Source: Pseudorhodobacter antarcticus (GTDB taxonomy: Bacteria; Pseudomonadota; Alphaproteobacteria; Rhodobacterales; Rhodobacteraceae). Taken from it: a DNA stretch of 64,000 nt. Position 1 is the first letter of the stretch. Every line of letters starts with the position of its first letter. The notes beneath the pieces were generated by a model. The model was given only the letters and a program-made list of their open reading frames with translations, was not told the DNA's origin and did not search any database. A program made the translations under genes and the position numbers. Below are positions 63,061 to 64,000 of the stretch, in pieces. The DNA lies in assembly GCF_900110135.1 (NCBI RefSeq), contig NZ_FOCO01000001.1:124001-188000 (forward strand), in the 5' to 3' direction.

Positions 63061-63132
63061 TGGGCGGTACTGGGATCGAACCAGTGGCCACTACGATGTC
63101 AACGTAGTGCTCTACCGCTGAGCTAACCGCCC
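63061..63132 (-). tRNA. tRNA-Val (anticodon GAC)
   Basis: The minus strand folds as a full cloverleaf: acceptor GGGCGGT/ACCGCCC, D arm GCTC/GAGC, anticodon arm CTACG-TTGACAT-CGTAG with GAC at the anticodon, T arm ACTGG-TTCGATC-CCAGT. The discriminator A at 63061 is followed by an encoded CCA (63058-63060). Confidence 0.95.
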
Positions 63133-63466
63133 ACTAAGGCCGCTGCACCCCCGCCTGTGACCCCCCTTTGACCCAAGTTCCAAAGAAAAGGACGCGGGCG
63201 GAACCGCGTCGGTTGGCAGGGCTATAAAAGGAGTCGCCGTTTTGTTCAAGCGCTTTGTTCAACCGCTTTTGTCGCGTGGCAACCATGGCACGCCAGCACA
63301 AATGGCCTTGATAAACGCTTGCGCCCAAACAGTTCCATATCCCCTGCCCATCCGATTCGCACCCAAATCCAGCGCCACAATCGCCCAAACAAACCACACC
63401 ACAAACCACAGGCCATTTGGCAAATCGCAATTGCAAGCTATACACATGCCATACACGGAGATGCTT
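63133..63466. other. gene-free region before the amidohydrolase gene
   Basis: About 330 bases between tRNA-Val and the amidohydrolase. It must hold both promoters. No ORF with protein character, hairpin or repeat is evident. Confidence 0.4.
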
Positions 63467-64000
63467 GTGCCTGACTCGTTCATCCTTTTGCGGCCAAAAG
63501 TGCAAACCGGGCCGTTTGTCTTTTCCTCCCCCCACAGCGGGCGGGATTACGATGGCACGTTCGGCGGTCAAAGCCGCCTTGATGCACTGACCCTACGCTC
63601 GTCCGAAGATGCGTTTGTCGATCAATTGTTCGCCACAGCCCCAGATCACGGCGCGCCCCTGCTGGCCGCCCGCGCCCCCCGCGCCTTTGTCGATCTGAAC
63701 CGCGCCGCCGATGAACTGGACCCCGCAGTGATCGAGGATGCACCCCGCATGGCGCACAATCCCCGCATCGCATCCGGCCTTGGCGTGGTGCCGCGCGTGG
63801 TGTCCGCCGGGCGCCACATCTATGCCGACCGTATGTCACGGGCCGCGGCCGAGGCGCGGCTGACGCAATATTGGCGGCCCTATCATCTGCAACTGCGCCA
63901 CCTGATGTTTGACACGCTGGAACGCTTTGGCCGCGCTGTGTTGATAGATTGCCACTCAATGCCGCATGAGGCGATTACCCCCCACGGTCGCCCCAGCCAC
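63467..64000 (+). CDS. N-formylglutamate amidohydrolase family protein, 5' part
   Basis: The frame stays open to the right edge. GPFVFSSPHSGRDYDGTF, VDLNRAADELDP and LIDCHSMPHEA are conserved blocks of the N-formylglutamate amidohydrolase (HutG-type) family, zinc enzymes of histidine degradation or related uses. GTG 63467 is chosen because GGAG lies six bases upstream; ATG 63446 is in frame but has no ribosome site. Confidence 0.85.
   Translation, partial: MPDSFILLRPKVQTGPFVFSSPHSGRDYDGTFGGQSRLDALTLRSSEDAFVDQLFATAPDHGAPLLAARAPRAFVDLNRAADELDPAVIEDAPRMAHNPRIASGLGVVPRVVSAGRHIYADRMSRAAAEARLTQYWRPYHLQLRHLMFDTLERFGRAVLIDCHSMPHEAITPHGRPSH

Noticed and set aside
63134-63571. 145-codon minus-strand frame near the right edge
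   Set aside because: Overlaps the well-supported amidohydrolase start on the other strand and has no ribosome site or domain.

Overview
The window is a GC-rich, tightly packed bacterial chromosome segment that most likely comes from the Rhodobacteraceae (Roseobacter/Rhodobacter group of Alphaproteobacteria). The evidence is the petABC cytochrome bc1 operon, an MbfA iron exporter behind an Irr-type box, the cysteine-poor L36 ribosomal protein, a De Ley-Doudoroff galactose locus, abundant ATGA start/stop overlaps, and a dispersed intergenic motif of a type I recall from this family. Identifications rest on reading motifs by eye; no database was searched.

Layout. 1-5.9 kb: rsmD (cut by the left edge), a small membrane protein, a HAD hydrolase, an outer-membrane barrel, map, a CinA-like protein, a GNAT acetyltransferase and an OmpA-family protein. 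5.9-15 kb: LysR regulator, small EF-hand protein, fadH, two conserved hypotheticals, a lipoprotein, ilvD, and a coupled pair of putative M15-like and M23 cell-wall peptidases. 15-18.1 kb: a 51-residue secreted protein, Irr-box plus mbfA, a LOG-family protein, dapD. 18.2-28.4 kb: a nine-gene minus-strand operon of mostly unnamed proteins (coiled-coil protein, two soluble proteins, a classical AAA ATPase, five membrane proteins including DUF1523 and DUF2339 types). This is the best candidate in the window for an undescribed system. 28.6-36.4 kb: cupin, L,D-transpeptidase, creatinase, NlpC/P60 peptidase coupled to an M17 aminopeptidase, beta-carbonic anhydrase, and a mosaic leucine-rich-repeat protein flanked by REP-like palindromes. 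36.5-40.1 kb: asd and two MFS transporters.

40.2-52.3 kb is a galactoside catabolic locus. An ABC importer (binding protein, two permeases, and an ATPase encoded divergently behind the iclR regulator) brings in the sugar; GH36 alpha-galactosidase and GH42 beta-galactosidase release galactose; an SDR dehydrogenase, a lactonase, DgoK and DgoA carry it toward pyruvate and glyceraldehyde 3-phosphate. Galactonate dehydratase is the one step not found here. Two GTTTCA-N5-TGAAAC type boxes 20 bp apart lie between the divergent binding-protein gene and iclR.

52.3-55.7 kb: thiBPQ thiamine transporter under a TPP riboswitch. 55.7-64 kb: RibD-like reductase, petABC with its terminator, LysE exporter, GST, PaiB-like protein, a REP pair, fatty acid desaturase, rpmJ, tRNA-Val(GAC), and the start of an N-formylglutamate amidohydrolase gene cut by the right edge.

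Two families of short intergenic repeats run through the window: GTAG-headed REP-like palindromes (one pair forms the 3' end of the DUF2339 gene) and a 24-nt motif present four times, always in the same orientation and always between two minus-strand genes.
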